Shown here one piece after another: positions 23,201 to 35,000 of a stretch of DNA of 64,000 bases. The stretch's first letter is position 1, and the number at the start of each line of letters is the position of its first letter. The notes beneath the pieces are model-generated. The model saw only the letters and a program-made list of their open reading frames with translations. It did no database searches and had not been told where the DNA came from. Position numbers and translations under genes: made by a program. The stretch comes from Xiphophorus maculatus (Eukaryota; Chordata; Actinopteri; Cyprinodontiformes; Poeciliidae), in assembly GCF_002775205.1 (NCBI RefSeq), contig NC_036445.1, positions 1,384,802-1,448,801 of the forward strand. Reading direction: 5' to 3'.

Positions 23201-25347
23201 GTGGGTTTGGTAATCTATGACTCCTCAGTACCTATCGGTACGTTTCTCTTCAACATGTTAACTCTAATTTTCGCCTGAATTTTTTTCAGAGAAGCATATT
23301 TCAGCCGCCAGAGTTTTGATGTCATGCTTTGTTTGAATCCAGGTGCGACCCCGGAGTATCTGGCCGGTCATTACATGCTGCAGGGAGCCTCCAGCTTTCT
23401 TCCTGTTATGGCGCTCTCTCCACAGGAGGGGGAGCTGGTGCTGGACATGAGCTCAGCCCCTGGAGGAAAGACCTCCTATATGGGTAAGATATGTTACTCT
23501 TATGCCTGCAAATTATATGTTGAGAGCTTTGAAGTGAATGTTCCTCCATTTAGCTCAGCTGATGAGAAACACAGGAGTGATCGTAGCTAATGATGCTAAT
23601 GCTGAAAGACTGAAGAGCGTGGTGGGAAACCTTCACCGCCTCGGGGTCACTAACTCCGTGGTCAGCAATTACGATGGCAGGCAGTTCCCAAAGGTAACTT
23701 CATTTCAGATGTTCATTTGCAAGACATAAATAAAAAACATTTATTTATTGGTTTAAATAAATGTCACGACTGCATTGTTTATAATTTACTGAACTATGGA
23801 GGTTTTTGCCACAGGTAATGGGAGGGTTTGACAGAGTGCTGCTTGATGCACCATGCTCTGGCACAGGAGTTATTGCAAAAGATCCAGCTGTAAAGACCAG
23901 TAAGGTGAAACATCACAGCTTGTCTCTGCCCATTGATCTACAGATACCCTCTTAATTAAAATTTCATTGCGCATTAAAACATCTTCCCTCTAATCTTGTT
24001 TTTCGATTAGGATGAGCCGGATATTCTGCGCTCTGCTCATTTGCAAAAAGAACTGCTTCTATCAGCTATCGACTCCGTGAATGCAACGTCTTCTACTGGA
24101 GGATACCTGGTCTACTGCACATGCTCAATAATGGTATGTGTTACCACAAAATGAGGTTTAGTCAGGACTGCAGTGACGCTGATGTCTGAATTATTATTAT
24201 TAAAAACATTGCAATCTACTCACCTTAACATAATCTGAACAATTATATGAAATCAACAATTTATGGAACAAAAACACAACATTTTACTAAGTAGTTTTAG
24301 TCTAGTTTCTAGTGCAAATATTTTTGTTTTGACTTATTTCAAGAGTACTTCATTACAAGTAACTTTTCAGAAAGATATAGAAGCTTGTTTAAAGTAAATA
24401 ATTCATGTAATAATGATAAAAGTTTCCCACTGTTATGCTCATTTCATTTGTGTGGATGTTTGTCTTGATTTAAGCTTTGATAGTAACCACGTCTGTCTCC
24501 AACCAGGTGGAGGAGAATGAGTGGGTGGTGGACTACGCTTTGAAGAAAAGGAATGTTAAACTAGTCCCAACCGGACTTGATTTTGGGAAGGAAGGCTTCA
24601 CCAGGTAATGGAAGTTAACTCCGGAGAGTATACCCATTTACTGACTGATAAACACTGTGATCATTAAATAGAAAAACATTTTATGCCCTCCGTAGTTTCA
24701 AGAAATTTAGATTCCATCCTTCCCTGCAACTCACCCGCCGTTTTTACCCACATTCCCACAACATGGATGGATTTTTTGTGGCCAAATTTAAGAAGTTCTC
24801 TAATGTAACCCCATCAGCTTCAGTTGGGAAAGGTAACTCTCAAATCTGAATCCAGATTGAAATGTTTTCTCTGTTTAATGTTATGATTGCATCACTTTTT
24901 GTGTTGGTAATTACAGAAGATGAGACAACAGAAGCTTCTGAGGCAACAGAAGCTACAGATTCTCCGAAAGATAACCCGTCCAAAAGCAAAGCAGCTAATG
25001 AAACTGCGCTAGCAAAGACGGATGCCCTAAAGCAAAATACCAAAACTAATGGAGCAGCAGCTAAAAAACCAGCAAACATCAAGATAAAAGGACAACAGGG
25101 CTCTCAGACTGGACCAAAGAAGGCAAAGATTGCCAAAATGGATGGAGAGACTGTGAAAGGAGCCCAGGCAAAGAACCCTGCAAAGAAGACTCCTGTCCAG
25201 ACAACCGTATCAAAGACTGTCAAAAAAGATGGAAGTAGATTTGAGAAAAAGCAACCCAAAAAGGGGAAATCACCCTTGAAGATGAAGAACAAGATGGGAA
25301 AGAATAAATTCAAAAAGATGAAGCACAAGTTTCAAAAAAACAAATAA
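20245..25347 (+). CDS. nop2: NOP2/NSUN1 28S rRNA (cytosine-C5) methyltransferase
   Basis: There are 15 coding exons: 20245-20353, 20450-20492, 20569-20633, 21575-21876, 22257-22476, 22563-22762, 22856-22945, 23150-23237, 23343-23483, 23554-23693, 23815-23904, 24011-24133, 24507-24604, 24696-24832, 24917-25347. Phases agree and give about 758 aa. Layout: a basic N-terminus; two long Asp/Glu tracts (about 95-170 and 185-235); a NOL1/NOP2/Sun-type RNA-binding part; and a SAM methyltransferase domain. The SAM-binding motif [10 protein letters not shown] is at about 407-416. The motif [10 protein letters not shown] has its Cys at about 480. The motif VI YCTCSIM has the catalytic Cys at about 534. 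The tail of about 140 residues is Lys-rich. The enzyme makes m5C in 28S rRNA and supports pre-60S assembly in the nucleolus. Catalytic residues are intact. Poly(A) signal AATAAA lies at 25586-25591. Confidence 0.97.
20634..21574 (+). other. nop2 intron 3
   Basis: A 941-base AT-rich intron. I checked it for box C/D and H/ACA snoRNA signatures, since rRNA-processing genes often host them, and saw none that would stand up. Confidence 0.5.
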
Positions 25348-25585
25348 TGTTTGACATGTGAGCAGTGAAACATTTCAGATTACAAAGAAACTTTGTAGAG
25401 TCCTATTAAATACCTGACTCCCTTTCTCTATATTTAAATATTCTTTGGGTCAATGTTATCTGTTTCAGAGTAACGTGTTAAATATGGCTATATGCTGATA
25501 GATTTGATTTTACTGTTTTTTTTTCTGTTTTATCTGATCTATAATGTTGTAGGTTTGCTGCAGGTGAACATAACCTCCATGAAAT

Positions 25586-25591
25586 AATAAA
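25586..25591 (+). terminator. Poly(A) signal of nop2
   Basis: AATAAA 238 bases after the nop2 stop, followed by T-rich sequence. Confidence 0.6.
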
Positions 25592-26426
25592 TGTTTTAAG
25601 ACTTCCAATTTTTTTAGTTATCTGATTTTAACTGATTTCAATCACTTTAATCTTCAAGAAAATACATTTCTTTAGTAATAAAACATCACCTAAGAGAATA
25701 TACTGTATGTAGGTAGCTTCATATATATATAAAATTAAGTTGAAAAAGTTTGTTTTGTTTTTTTTTAATCCTGTCTATAACAAAAAAAGACGTTTTTATT
25801 ATGGACAAATTTAGTTTTAAATATTGCTGTGACTCATTCATTCACTGAATAAAGTAGGTACAGTATTTGTTTATATATTTATTTTGGATATCACAAACTT
25901 CGGTTCCTTTCTCATATTAAACTACTAACAGTTGAAGTAAAGTCAACATTTTTCAACATTCAACATTTTTGCTCATGGCTTAAGTACACGGGGCTGCTGT
26001 TTTGGCCCAAAGGAGTACAGAAAAATAAAATCGAGAACTTTATGTAGAATTTAAGTAATTATAATGAAGAACTTAATAGGTTGACTATAGACATATTAAT
26101 GTAAGCTTTACTGCAGCTCATGTCTTTGGTAAAATTTAACTGCAAAACAAAAAATAATTTGTACCTTTAACCAAGGAGTCTGTACTAAAACGCTACTATT
26201 TCAATTGGTAAGAAATAGTTGCAATTTATTTTTAAAATGTGCACTGTAATTTGAGCTCCACGCATGTTAAAAATGTTATTCTCATTTCTGTTAATTTCTT
26301 AAGGGGGATGGTGAACACAGTAGACATAAAGCATACGAAGATTAAGTTTTTTTTTTTCCTTAAAAAGTCTTGGAAATCAGATTGGTCCATTTCGAAACGG
26401 AAACTGCCTTGTTTACCTTTTCCAAG
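25592..26426. other. nop2-ing4 spacer and ing4 promoter
   Basis: AT-rich spacer without a supported gene. The last bases form the ing4 promoter and leader. AAGATGGCGGC at 26424-26434 overlaps the ing4 start codon and matches the YY1 consensus often found at the start of TATA-less housekeeping genes. Confidence 0.5.
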
Positions 26427-29400
26427 ATGGCGGCGGGGATGTATTTGGAGCATTATTTGGACAGTAAGCTATAAATGACGCCTTGAAGTTGTTTGCACAT
26501 GTTCAATTTAATTTAGTCAATTAATTGTTTGTACTTAATTATGCCCCGCAGTTCATGTCTATTTATTAGATGGAGGAAAACGCGTTAACCACTTTCCAAC
26601 GGTCAGTCTTTTAGGCTCTGTCTATTTCCTGGAAAAGCGCTTTGTAGCGAAGCTAAAATGCTGCTGGATATCTCATAGTAGATGCAATGTTTCAATACTT
26701 ACTGTCTATGTACTTTGATTCATTTTACCCGCAAAAACATCCGTATGTTTGGTATTTGTTGAATAGATTCAGAATACAAATTAAATGGCGTTTCACGTAC
26801 AACATTAAGCTAGCCACCGCACTCGCATTGTTTTTTTTTTCGGTTTGTTTGATTGTGGCGATTGTGCAATTAAACTGATATGTTTTTATCTTTCCCCAAC
26901 ATCTTCATCTATCCAGGCATTGAAAATCTTCCCTTCGAGCTGCAGAGGAACTTTAATTTGATGAGAGATCTCGATCAGCGCACAGAAGGTGGGAATAAAT
27001 CAAATTGAGTGTTTGTCACGTATATACATGAGGTATCCATTCTTCAAGCATTATTGATTTATATATGTTCCTGAATTGTATTTTAGATCCCACCAGTCAA
27101 TTAAATGATGGCTCCTACTAAACTAACCTTAACTTTTCTTTTATATATATATATTTATGCAGAAAACCAACTGATTAAAATGTTTTATTTTGTGAATTGA
27201 AGTTACGGTGCTTTACAAAGGGTTTCGTACTCCTTGAACTTTTCATATTTTATGTTTTGTTGGGATTTTGTGTGACGTACAAAGTGCAACATCCTTGTGA
27301 CATTGAAGCAAATGGATACAATTTGTTTTTAACAAAGTGTCTTGGATTTGTTCCAAATTTATTTTCAAATCTCAATTGAAATTGTACATCAAAAATGAAT
27401 GTGCTGAAGATTTGCGTCTGCTACACGTTGACAAACATACTACGCGGTCCAAGTTAATCTCCTTTATTCTGATACCCCTAAATAAAACCCAATGCAACCA
27501 ATTGCAGAAGTCGCTTAATTTGTAAATTGAGTCCACCTGTCTGTAATTTAATGTCAGTATAAATCCTGCTGTTCTTTAGAGGCCCCAGTGGTTTGCTAGA
27601 GAATATTAGTGAACAAACAGCATCATGAAGTCCAAAAAACACACGAGACAGGACAAGAAAACGTTTTCTGCACATCAAATGGCTTTTACTTTTTGTGAGC
27701 ATTTCTAAGAGTTAAATAAAAGGACTAATAAAAACTTATGCTTATTTCATTTAGACCTAAAAGGACAGATTGACTCTCTGGCTAAAGAATACACCTCCAA
27801 CGCCCGGACTCTCTCCTCTGATCAAAAACTGTCCCTACTGAGGCAGATTCAGCAATCCTACAGTAAATGCAAGGAGTTTGGAGATGACAAGGTGCAGCTG
27901 GCTATGCAGACCTATGAAATGGTTGGTACATCTGACATAATCTTAATATTCTGCATACATATGTTCTAAACTTTAAACATTTAAAGATTATACACCACAT
28001 ATCAGTGGGCTGATTAGTTTATTTTTTTCTACAGGTCGACAAACACATCCGACGCCTCGACACAGACTTGGCTCGGTTTGAAGCTGACCTGAAGGAGAAA
28101 CAGATTGAGAGCACAGACTACGATTCCACCTCCAGTAAGGGAAAGAAAGGTGTGTGTTTGCTTTCTATTTTCTCTGTATGTGTTTTGTTTTGACGACTTG
28201 TACAGTTTTTACAAATCTGTGCTTTGTGTAACACTGGAGTGTTTGTGTAATTCCAGTAGACACCAGACAGAAGGAGAAGAAGACCGCCAAAACAAGATCT
28301 AAAGTGAAGAGCTCAGACGAAGATGGAAGTCCCAAGAGCGCACAGAAGAAAGTCAAACTTTTTCAGCAGTATGTTTTTATATCTTGTCATGATCGTGCGT
28401 AGGTTTTAATGGTAAAAGAACACTGGTGTTATATATTTTTTTTGTCCTTCATTTGATCAGAGGGGAATTCAATGCCCCTGCCTCCAACTTTGGCAATGTG
28501 CACCCATCTGATGTGCTGGACATGCCTGTGGATCCCAACGAGCCCACCTACTGTTTGTGCCATCAGGTGTCTTATGGCGAGATGATTGGCTGTGACAACA
28601 CCGATGTGAGTTGTTGTTTTTTTTTATTGGTGAACAACACAATAGCTTAACTTACAACCTTATTTCACATGTGCTTGTGTGCAAACTAAGCATTATTTGT
28701 TCATGTTGCATTTTTGCTGTGGATTTATGAATTATTGGGAGAACTCAAAAGACAGTAGTTTTCTGCACTTGTATTTCTCTTAGTTGGTGATCAAAAACAG
28801 TTATCAAAAATCAGCAAAATGCAATTAGCTTAGATGAATCAAAGACATGCAGCTCAAGAAATGATCAAAAACCCTGTACTGCCTTTTAACTTTGAGTCCT
28901 TCTGCCCTCTGATATTACTTTTTATATTTCCAAAACCTTTTCAGAGGCCAACGTTTTGTGCTCTGCCACTCCTTTTATATTCTTTTTGCACCTTGGTCAA
29001 GCATGTACAACTTCCTGTATGCATGACTTTCTATGGTGTTTACAGCACTTGTAAACACCATCTCATGTGCCATAGTTTTCTGTAGTTTTCCCATAATTTC
29101 AGAACTTTTTTTCTTTAATTAATGTGACCCAAACTGAAAAAATAGCTTAAAGCTTGTGGAGGGAAAATGGATAATAAATGACTAAAATAATGTGGTTAAG
29201 TGTGCACACCCTTAAGCTAATACTTTGTTGAGTCACCTTTTGATTTTGTCCCAGTAGTCTCTCATTGGGTTTTCGTCTACCAGGATGGAATATCTTAACT
29301 TGGTATTATTTGCATACTTTGCAAAAATATTCCAATGCTGTCAAAGACAAACTTTCCCTGCTGAATTAAGATTGGCCTAAAGATTTTAACAGAGATTTGG

Positions 29401-30728
29401 ATATGGAGGTAAATTAAGATTTCAATGAAACAGAATTACTTCCAATGAACCTATAGCTGATTCTGTTGCAATAAAACTCCTCCACCATTTGTATATAAAC
29501 TATCCCAATGAGAATTTTCTTTCTTGGACTTTTTTTTTTAGTCACATAATGATTAAATGAAGTGACTGCAAAAAGCTGATTAAAAATGGAAGTGTTTTTT
29601 TCAGGAGTTTCTCATTCACAATAAAACTAAATGCACTTTTAAAATCATAGCACTTTGTGAGTTGAGATTAGGAATTCACATTTCACTTTTGTATACACAT
29701 CTAATATGCTAGTTCGCATGGGGCACAAATACAATCTATTCTAAATTTGCTCTTGCATTTTACAGCAGCACCCACCCCATCTATGTAAAATATATCATGG
29801 AGTTTTCCCTGAATCTAGGCAGGCTTGGTTTTCTAGTTTTTCTAACACCCTACTCCATACTCTGTAACCCAGTCATGTGAGGAATGTTGGCGTCTTTGCT
29901 GTACCACTTTGTACACTTTGTAATAATCTCAGCTGAGTGATACTTTTCGATAATGTAGTCCGTCTCATTCTTGTGTATCTTTTTGCACACCACGGCTCTT
30001 GCTGTGAGATGTGACTGAGGAAATGTCAAAGCAAGATACTTGTAGAAGAGCTGTGTTTTTATTTTATTTTATTTTTTTAGGTTAATTTGAAACATTACTC
30101 CTATTTAACATGATTTTCAATATGTTGGTTAGTTCTGAAAAAACAGAACATTATGTGTACATTTCTGCACCTATGTTATTTTCTATTTTGATGTTCACTT
30201 TTTACATTTTAAGTCAGTTTTAGGGTGGAAACGTCCTGAAATGATCTAAAATTTGTTTTGGTCCCATTGTTTACATCATGCAATTAAACAGCAGTGCATA
30301 TTATTCCTCGATCCAAATCTCAAAATGATAAGCCTGAAACTCTTTCAGGCCCATGCCTCATCATCATTTTAGGACTGCAGAAAAGAAAACAGTTTAATGG
30401 TAGCTCTGACTGCGGGCTTTGAACAGTCAGTTCTTGATTGTGTCTTTTGAAAAGCTTGGTTTTGTCAAAGTGGTTAGTTTGTGCTACAATAGTGTATTTG
30501 GATTTTTTTTTCTCTTTCAGTGCTCCATTGAGTGGTTCCATTTCGCATGTGTGGGCTTAACAACCAAACCACGTGGAAAATGGTGAGAAAGTCTAAATCG
30601 ATTGTCATTGGTGTGCGCAGCAACACAAGTGTTTTTAAAATTGTTACAGCTCCCCGTAGCCACTTCAATTTTTATTCCCCCTCTGCAGGTACTGCCCCCG
30701 CTGCTCTCAAGACAGAAAGAGAAAGTGA
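26427..30728 (+). CDS. ing4: Inhibitor of growth protein 4 (PHD finger, HBO1 complex subunit)
   Basis: Eight exons, 26427-26463, 26917-26988, 27755-27921, 28035-28149, 28257-28368, 28461-28605, 30521-30582 and 30689-30728, total 750 nt = 249 aa, the same length as human ING4. The product starts [20 protein letters not shown]. The ING coiled-coil domain covers about 6-105. A Lys-rich nuclear-localisation stretch follows ([18 protein letters not shown]). The C-terminal PHD finger, about 195-245, keeps all C4HC3 zinc ligands ([17 protein letters not shown], then [13 protein letters not shown], then [13 protein letters not shown]). The PHD of ING4 reads H3K4me3, and the protein is a subunit of the HBO1 (KAT7) acetyltransferase complex. 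ING4 rather than ING5 is supported by the neighbours nop2, emg1 and ncapd2, all near human ING4 at 12p13.31. Introns 2 and 6 hold Tc1-like relics. Confidence 0.96.
27204..27665 (+). mobile_element. Degenerate, 3'-truncated Tc1/mariner element in ing4 intron 2
   Basis: It begins with a decayed terminal repeat: TACGGTGCTTTACAAAGGG then TACTCCTTGAACTTTTCATA, compared with the family's CAGTGCCTTGCAAAAG and CCCCTTGAACTTTTCCACA. It continues through typical pre-transposase sequence (AATAAAACCCAATGCAACC, GAGTCCACCTGTCTGTAATT, TTAGTGAACAAACAGCATCA, TGAAGTCCAA). It breaks off just after the place where the transposase would start. It is the same broad family as the relic in emg1 intron 3. Confidence 0.8.
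28606..30520 (+). other. ing4 intron 6 (long intron)
   Basis: This is a 1.9-kb intron that splits the PHD finger after its fourth zinc ligand pair. Besides the Tc1-like piece near 29195-29470 it holds AT-rich DNA without supported genes. The small frames around 28834-29085 and 30320-30541 show no family resemblance. Confidence 0.5.
29195..29470 (+). mobile_element. Probable Tc1/mariner remnant in ing4 intron 6
   Basis: GTGTGCACACCCTTAAGCTA, ATACTTTGTTGAGTCACCTT and TTGATTTTGTCCCAGTAGTC resemble a second fish Tc1-like family (terminal GTGTGCACACCCTTA, then AATACTTTGTTGAAGCACC). Boundaries are uncertain and no terminal repeat pair could be matched. Confidence 0.5.
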
Positions 30729-30986
30729 TTCACCTGGTCACTCTGGAACAAAACACAGAGAAAAAATTTTCTTCATTTTTATTTGACATCTTTGTTTTAC
30801 ATTTGGTGCTTTACTCTTTGGTTTACGTCCTTGCCTTGGTCTGATGCAGTGTGTGAAGGAGCCAGACGGTTACAAATGTATTTAAGTTGTTTTTTTTTTT
30901 ATGCATAACAGTTTTTAGTTTTTATTTAGTTATCTTTGGTGCTCTTATTGTGACTTTTTCATATATATAATTTTGTCCACATAACT

Positions 30987-30992
30987 AATAAA
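30987..30992 (+). terminator. Poly(A) signal of ing4
   Basis: AATAAA 258 bases after the ing4 stop, the first clear hexamer in the 3' UTR. Confidence 0.55.
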
Positions 30993-31504
30993 CACTACAG
31001 CTGCTCCATCTGGTTTAGTAGTTGTAGCTCTGATATACAATACTGTATTCACAGGATATTCACATGGACAAGTGAGAAGTTTCTATATATTAATGAAAAT
31101 CAGCCTTGAATGGTTTTGTTTTTTGTATTGTTAATTTGCCCTTGTTTAAAATTGAAACACTATTTTTAGATACATTAATAAGACAAAACCTGCTTTGTGA
31201 CACAGCATTAGATATATGTGGTAGTGAATTAACCCATTTTAATTTAACACTTTTTATTTGACTGCTGCATAGAATTTAAACTACATTCTTGAAAAGTATT
31301 GTCATTTCTGTAGCTGAAATATTGGTGCCGGGGTGAGGGGATGATAGGGCTGTCAATCATTTCAATACAGCCACTACCTCAAAAAACACTCCTTTGTGGT
31401 CTTGTCTTTTTTTTTTTCGCTGAACTGGTAGCTTCCACTGTGTGATGTACTGTGCGTAGTTGACCACCAGGTGGTGGTATTGGGTCAGAATTTAAAACTA
31501 GGTC

Positions 31505-31561
31505 TGACGCGATATGCGTCATCGTTTTGTTGATTTGGCGCGCGGTGGCATCAAATTTGAA
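31505..31561 (+). promoter_or_regulatory. ncapd2 promoter motifs: TGACGC palindrome, E2F-like site, CHR-like element
   Basis: TGACGC (31505-31510) and GCGTCA (31516-31521) form a perfect inverted repeat with a 5-base centre. TTTGGCGCGC at 31534-31543 is an E2F-type site. TTTGAA at 31556-31561 matches a cell-cycle homology region (CHR). E2F/DREAM/CHR control is usual for G2/M genes such as condensin subunits, so the arrangement fits the gene. The CDE-CHR spacing is longer than the classical 4 bases. Confidence 0.5.
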
Positions 31562-32006
31562 AAACTCCAGACGGAAACCGTTTACGGACGGTGGGAAGGG
31601 AGGCAGCAGGCAATTTTCCCTAAGAGATTTTAAGTACCTGAACGTGCTGCCACGGAAAGAGGTAACGTTGTGTTTTTACCTTTGTTAAAGTTGTAAACAT
31701 GGTCATTCTGACACAATGTCCGCCTAAAACTTATTTAAAGACTAGTGAGTTTTAGGCTAACGATTATGCTAATATCGTGTTAGCTTCAGTAACATTTGCG
31801 GCTTGAACCACTCATAACAACTTAGTTTTTTCTCAACTTACAAGACTACTTTTAACTTGGTTTTATTTTCTACTTTATGTACCCAAATACATTTAGTATT
31901 TAAAGTTAGCACTAGCTCTACCAGTGCTAACAATGAGCTAAATACGTTTGTGTCTCTGAGTTGGTCAAAGTTTTGATTATTTTTGACTTGTCTTTGTTAC
32001 GCAGAG

Positions 32007-35000
32007 ATGTCGTGGGACTTTTTTGTGCCAGTGTGTGTGGGAGACCTGGTTAAAACGGGAGGTATTAATCAATACGTAGTTCAAGATGTGATTCCGGCAA
32101 AACAACTGCCATCCCATCTCAATAGTAAGTATTTTTCATTAGATGTGATCTTATGTCTTTGTACGTATGATTGAAATTCGATGTACTCTAGCATTATGGT
32201 GATCGCAGTGAACGGATCGTTTTTGTTTTAACCGCTTAGTTCTGTTTCTTCCATTTATTGCTCTTTAAGCAAATGGATAACCTGTGTTAATTTAAAGGAA
32301 AAGTGGAAAAAACAGAACTACATTGTGTGTTGTTGTTCCTGTTTCACTGACAAAATATTTGGAAATAAACTTGTTTAAAGATTTGTCACTTGTGATCCAT
32401 TTCCCCAGGTTTTTGTACTCTCTAACCAAATGTTATTGGTGTATTTTGTGCATTTAATATCTTTTACACAAAATTTAAGATATGTTTTACCTCTGCTTAT
32501 AACGTGAAATTCCTAACAGTATTTTTGTGTTCTCCACTCCTTTCTGCTCATGTTTAGAGGTTTTTGCATTCATTTTTGACACCAGGAGTAGAAGTATTGT
32601 AAATATAAAGGTGTAAATAAATGTTTACTTGTTTGCATCAGAATTCAAGATGGGACTACGAAGCCAAGGCCCTTCATGTATACTGGAACACTTTGACATA
32701 GGTTACAGTGTTCTGCAGTAAGTACTTACCATGTAATTCTTGTAAATATTACCATCAATAATAATAGTACAAAGCTATTGTCTTTTATTTTTTAGGCATT
32801 TTAATTCTTTGGAGCTTGGGGTAAAAGAGGATACCTTGGAATTACTTGTTAAAGGTTAGTCTCTTGTATGTGTATAAATATTTTTTTAAATGGACATCCT
32901 TTTAGCCTTTTGCTTCATTAACTGGTTTCTTTTTTTTCAGTGGTCAGTGATCTGGCTGTTTCTCTGCCAACGGCTCTCACCTCCACCACCTTCTCAGCTG
33001 CAGAGCGCAAAGAAAAACTAAATGCCGTTAAAATGAGTGTCTTCTTGCTATGCAAACTCACGGAGAGCCTCGAAAGTGTCTCCTACAGACAAAGTATCAT
33101 CACAGCACCTGGAAAGGTAAAGTTGTTAGTGGCTAAATGGTATAGTCAGTGACTTTTGTTTTTGAGTATTCTTCATGTGACCATATCCAGTGATGAGACC
33201 TTGGCATTATTTATGATCTGATTACACTTAGAAACTGTGGTTCTTAGTCAGCTGTTTGGTGAGTAGTCTTGGTAGTGTGATTGAGTTTTATTACACTGCT
33301 GTAAGGGCTCACCTACAGTCAAACGTCCATCTTCTAAAACGTATGCCTATGATGAGAAATTTCGTGGGATATGTAGAAGATGTCAAACATTGTGTAACTT
33401 CTTGTTTGTCTGTGTGTGAATGTTTATGTATCAGCTGACAAAAGGCTGTAGTCTATGGCAGGTTTGACAGATATGAACAGTCATCTTTGGTAATCTGAGG
33501 ATATTGTTTTTGTCATTTGAATTTTTTTCATTTTATCTCCCATTTGGAACCGTTAGAGTCCAATACATTTAGAGTTGAAAGACCTTGCTTTCTTTGTGTA
33601 ACAGGGTAGTAAAAAAGGTAAAGGCGGTGAAGGACTGCTGCAGTGGGATTCTGAGAGAGAGCGGGTCCTGCATGTTCTTGTCCAGCTCCTTCAACTGGAC
33701 ATCCGTTCTCTCTGGAGCCTCTCCCTGGTGGAAGAGGAGTTCATCAGGTACTTCAATGTCAATTTAGCTCTGGGCCAGGCTCAGATTTTAATTTACTTAC
33801 ATAACATGCTTGCTTGTAACCATTTATTTATGTATAATTTCATTGTAAATGTAGTTTTTAGGAAGATCTCAGAACTATGTGAAATTGCTTGTTTCCTCTG
33901 TGATCAGTTCACAAACAAATTTTTCTTGGGAGCCATTTGTCTTGTGTTTTAGTCGGCATTTCAGCCCTAACATCTTCTTAATTTTAGGTTGATATAACAA
34001 TAAATGGTGGTTCATTAGCAGGTCCATGCAGAACTTTGACATGCTAAGGATATAGTGGGAGCATTTGAATCAGTTCGTATAGCATCTAAAAACTGGCAGG
34101 ACACTAACACTTGAGTAACTCATGGCTTTAGATGAACAAAATTAAAACATCACCTTGAATTCTTCACAGCTGTGTGACTTGTTGCTGCTACAAGTTATTG
34201 GAGAATCCAACCATCAGCCATGTCAAGAACAAACCAACAAGAGATTGTATAATTCACCTTCTCGGCATACTGATCACCAAATACAACCACCTTTTAGGTT
34301 CGTTTCCCAGCTACCTTGGATTTTGTGAATGTAGTTCATGCAACATGGCAATCTTTGCTGTTTAAAATTTTTTCTATTTTAAATGTTGCTATCTGAATTC
34401 TTTCAGGTGCCAGTGTAAAGGTCATCCAGATGCTGCAACACTTTGAGCAGTTGTCCTCAGTATTTGCTCAAGCTGTGTCTGTGTGGAGCACAGAGTATGG
34501 AGTCAGGGCAATTATTGGAGAAGTGATAAGGTCAGTACATTTTTCCTTTACTGATGCTTTTAAACTTCAGTTTTATTTGAGATCTGCTATTGAAACTCTT
34601 ATTTTTTTCCTTCAGGGAAATTGGTCAGAAGTCAAGTGAAGAGCTTGCCAGAGAAGGTTCTGGTGTCAAAGCTTTTGCCTCTTTTCTGTCAGAACTCGGT
34701 GGCCTGGTACCAGAATTAATGATCCCCAACATTAGTGTCCTCATCACTCACCTGGAAGGAGAGGTTTGTGTTCTGTAAAATGCATTTTTTGACATCTTTA
34801 TGAGACTTTTGTAATTTGATAATCTTGTGTAAAAACAAAATGTCGTTACAATATTCACATCATCAACGTTTTCCCCAGAAAACTTGCTAAGCCTGGTGGC
34901 TGGGTGCTAGGGCAGTTATTCACCCAGCAGCCCGTCGTGTTTTTGAGTTAAAAAATATTTAAAATTGACAGGAAATTTTAAAATGTCTTGATAATTATGT

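Larger units (their letters stand above)
30729..32006. other. ing4 3' UTR, ncapd2 promoter and first leader exon
   Basis: The ing4 3' UTR probably ends after AATAAA at 30987-30992. A repeat-poor AT-rich spacer follows. The ncapd2 leader exon probably lies around 31560-31661, ending at a GTAACG donor, and joins the coding exon at acceptor 32004. Promoter motifs of ncapd2 are listed separately. Confidence 0.5.
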
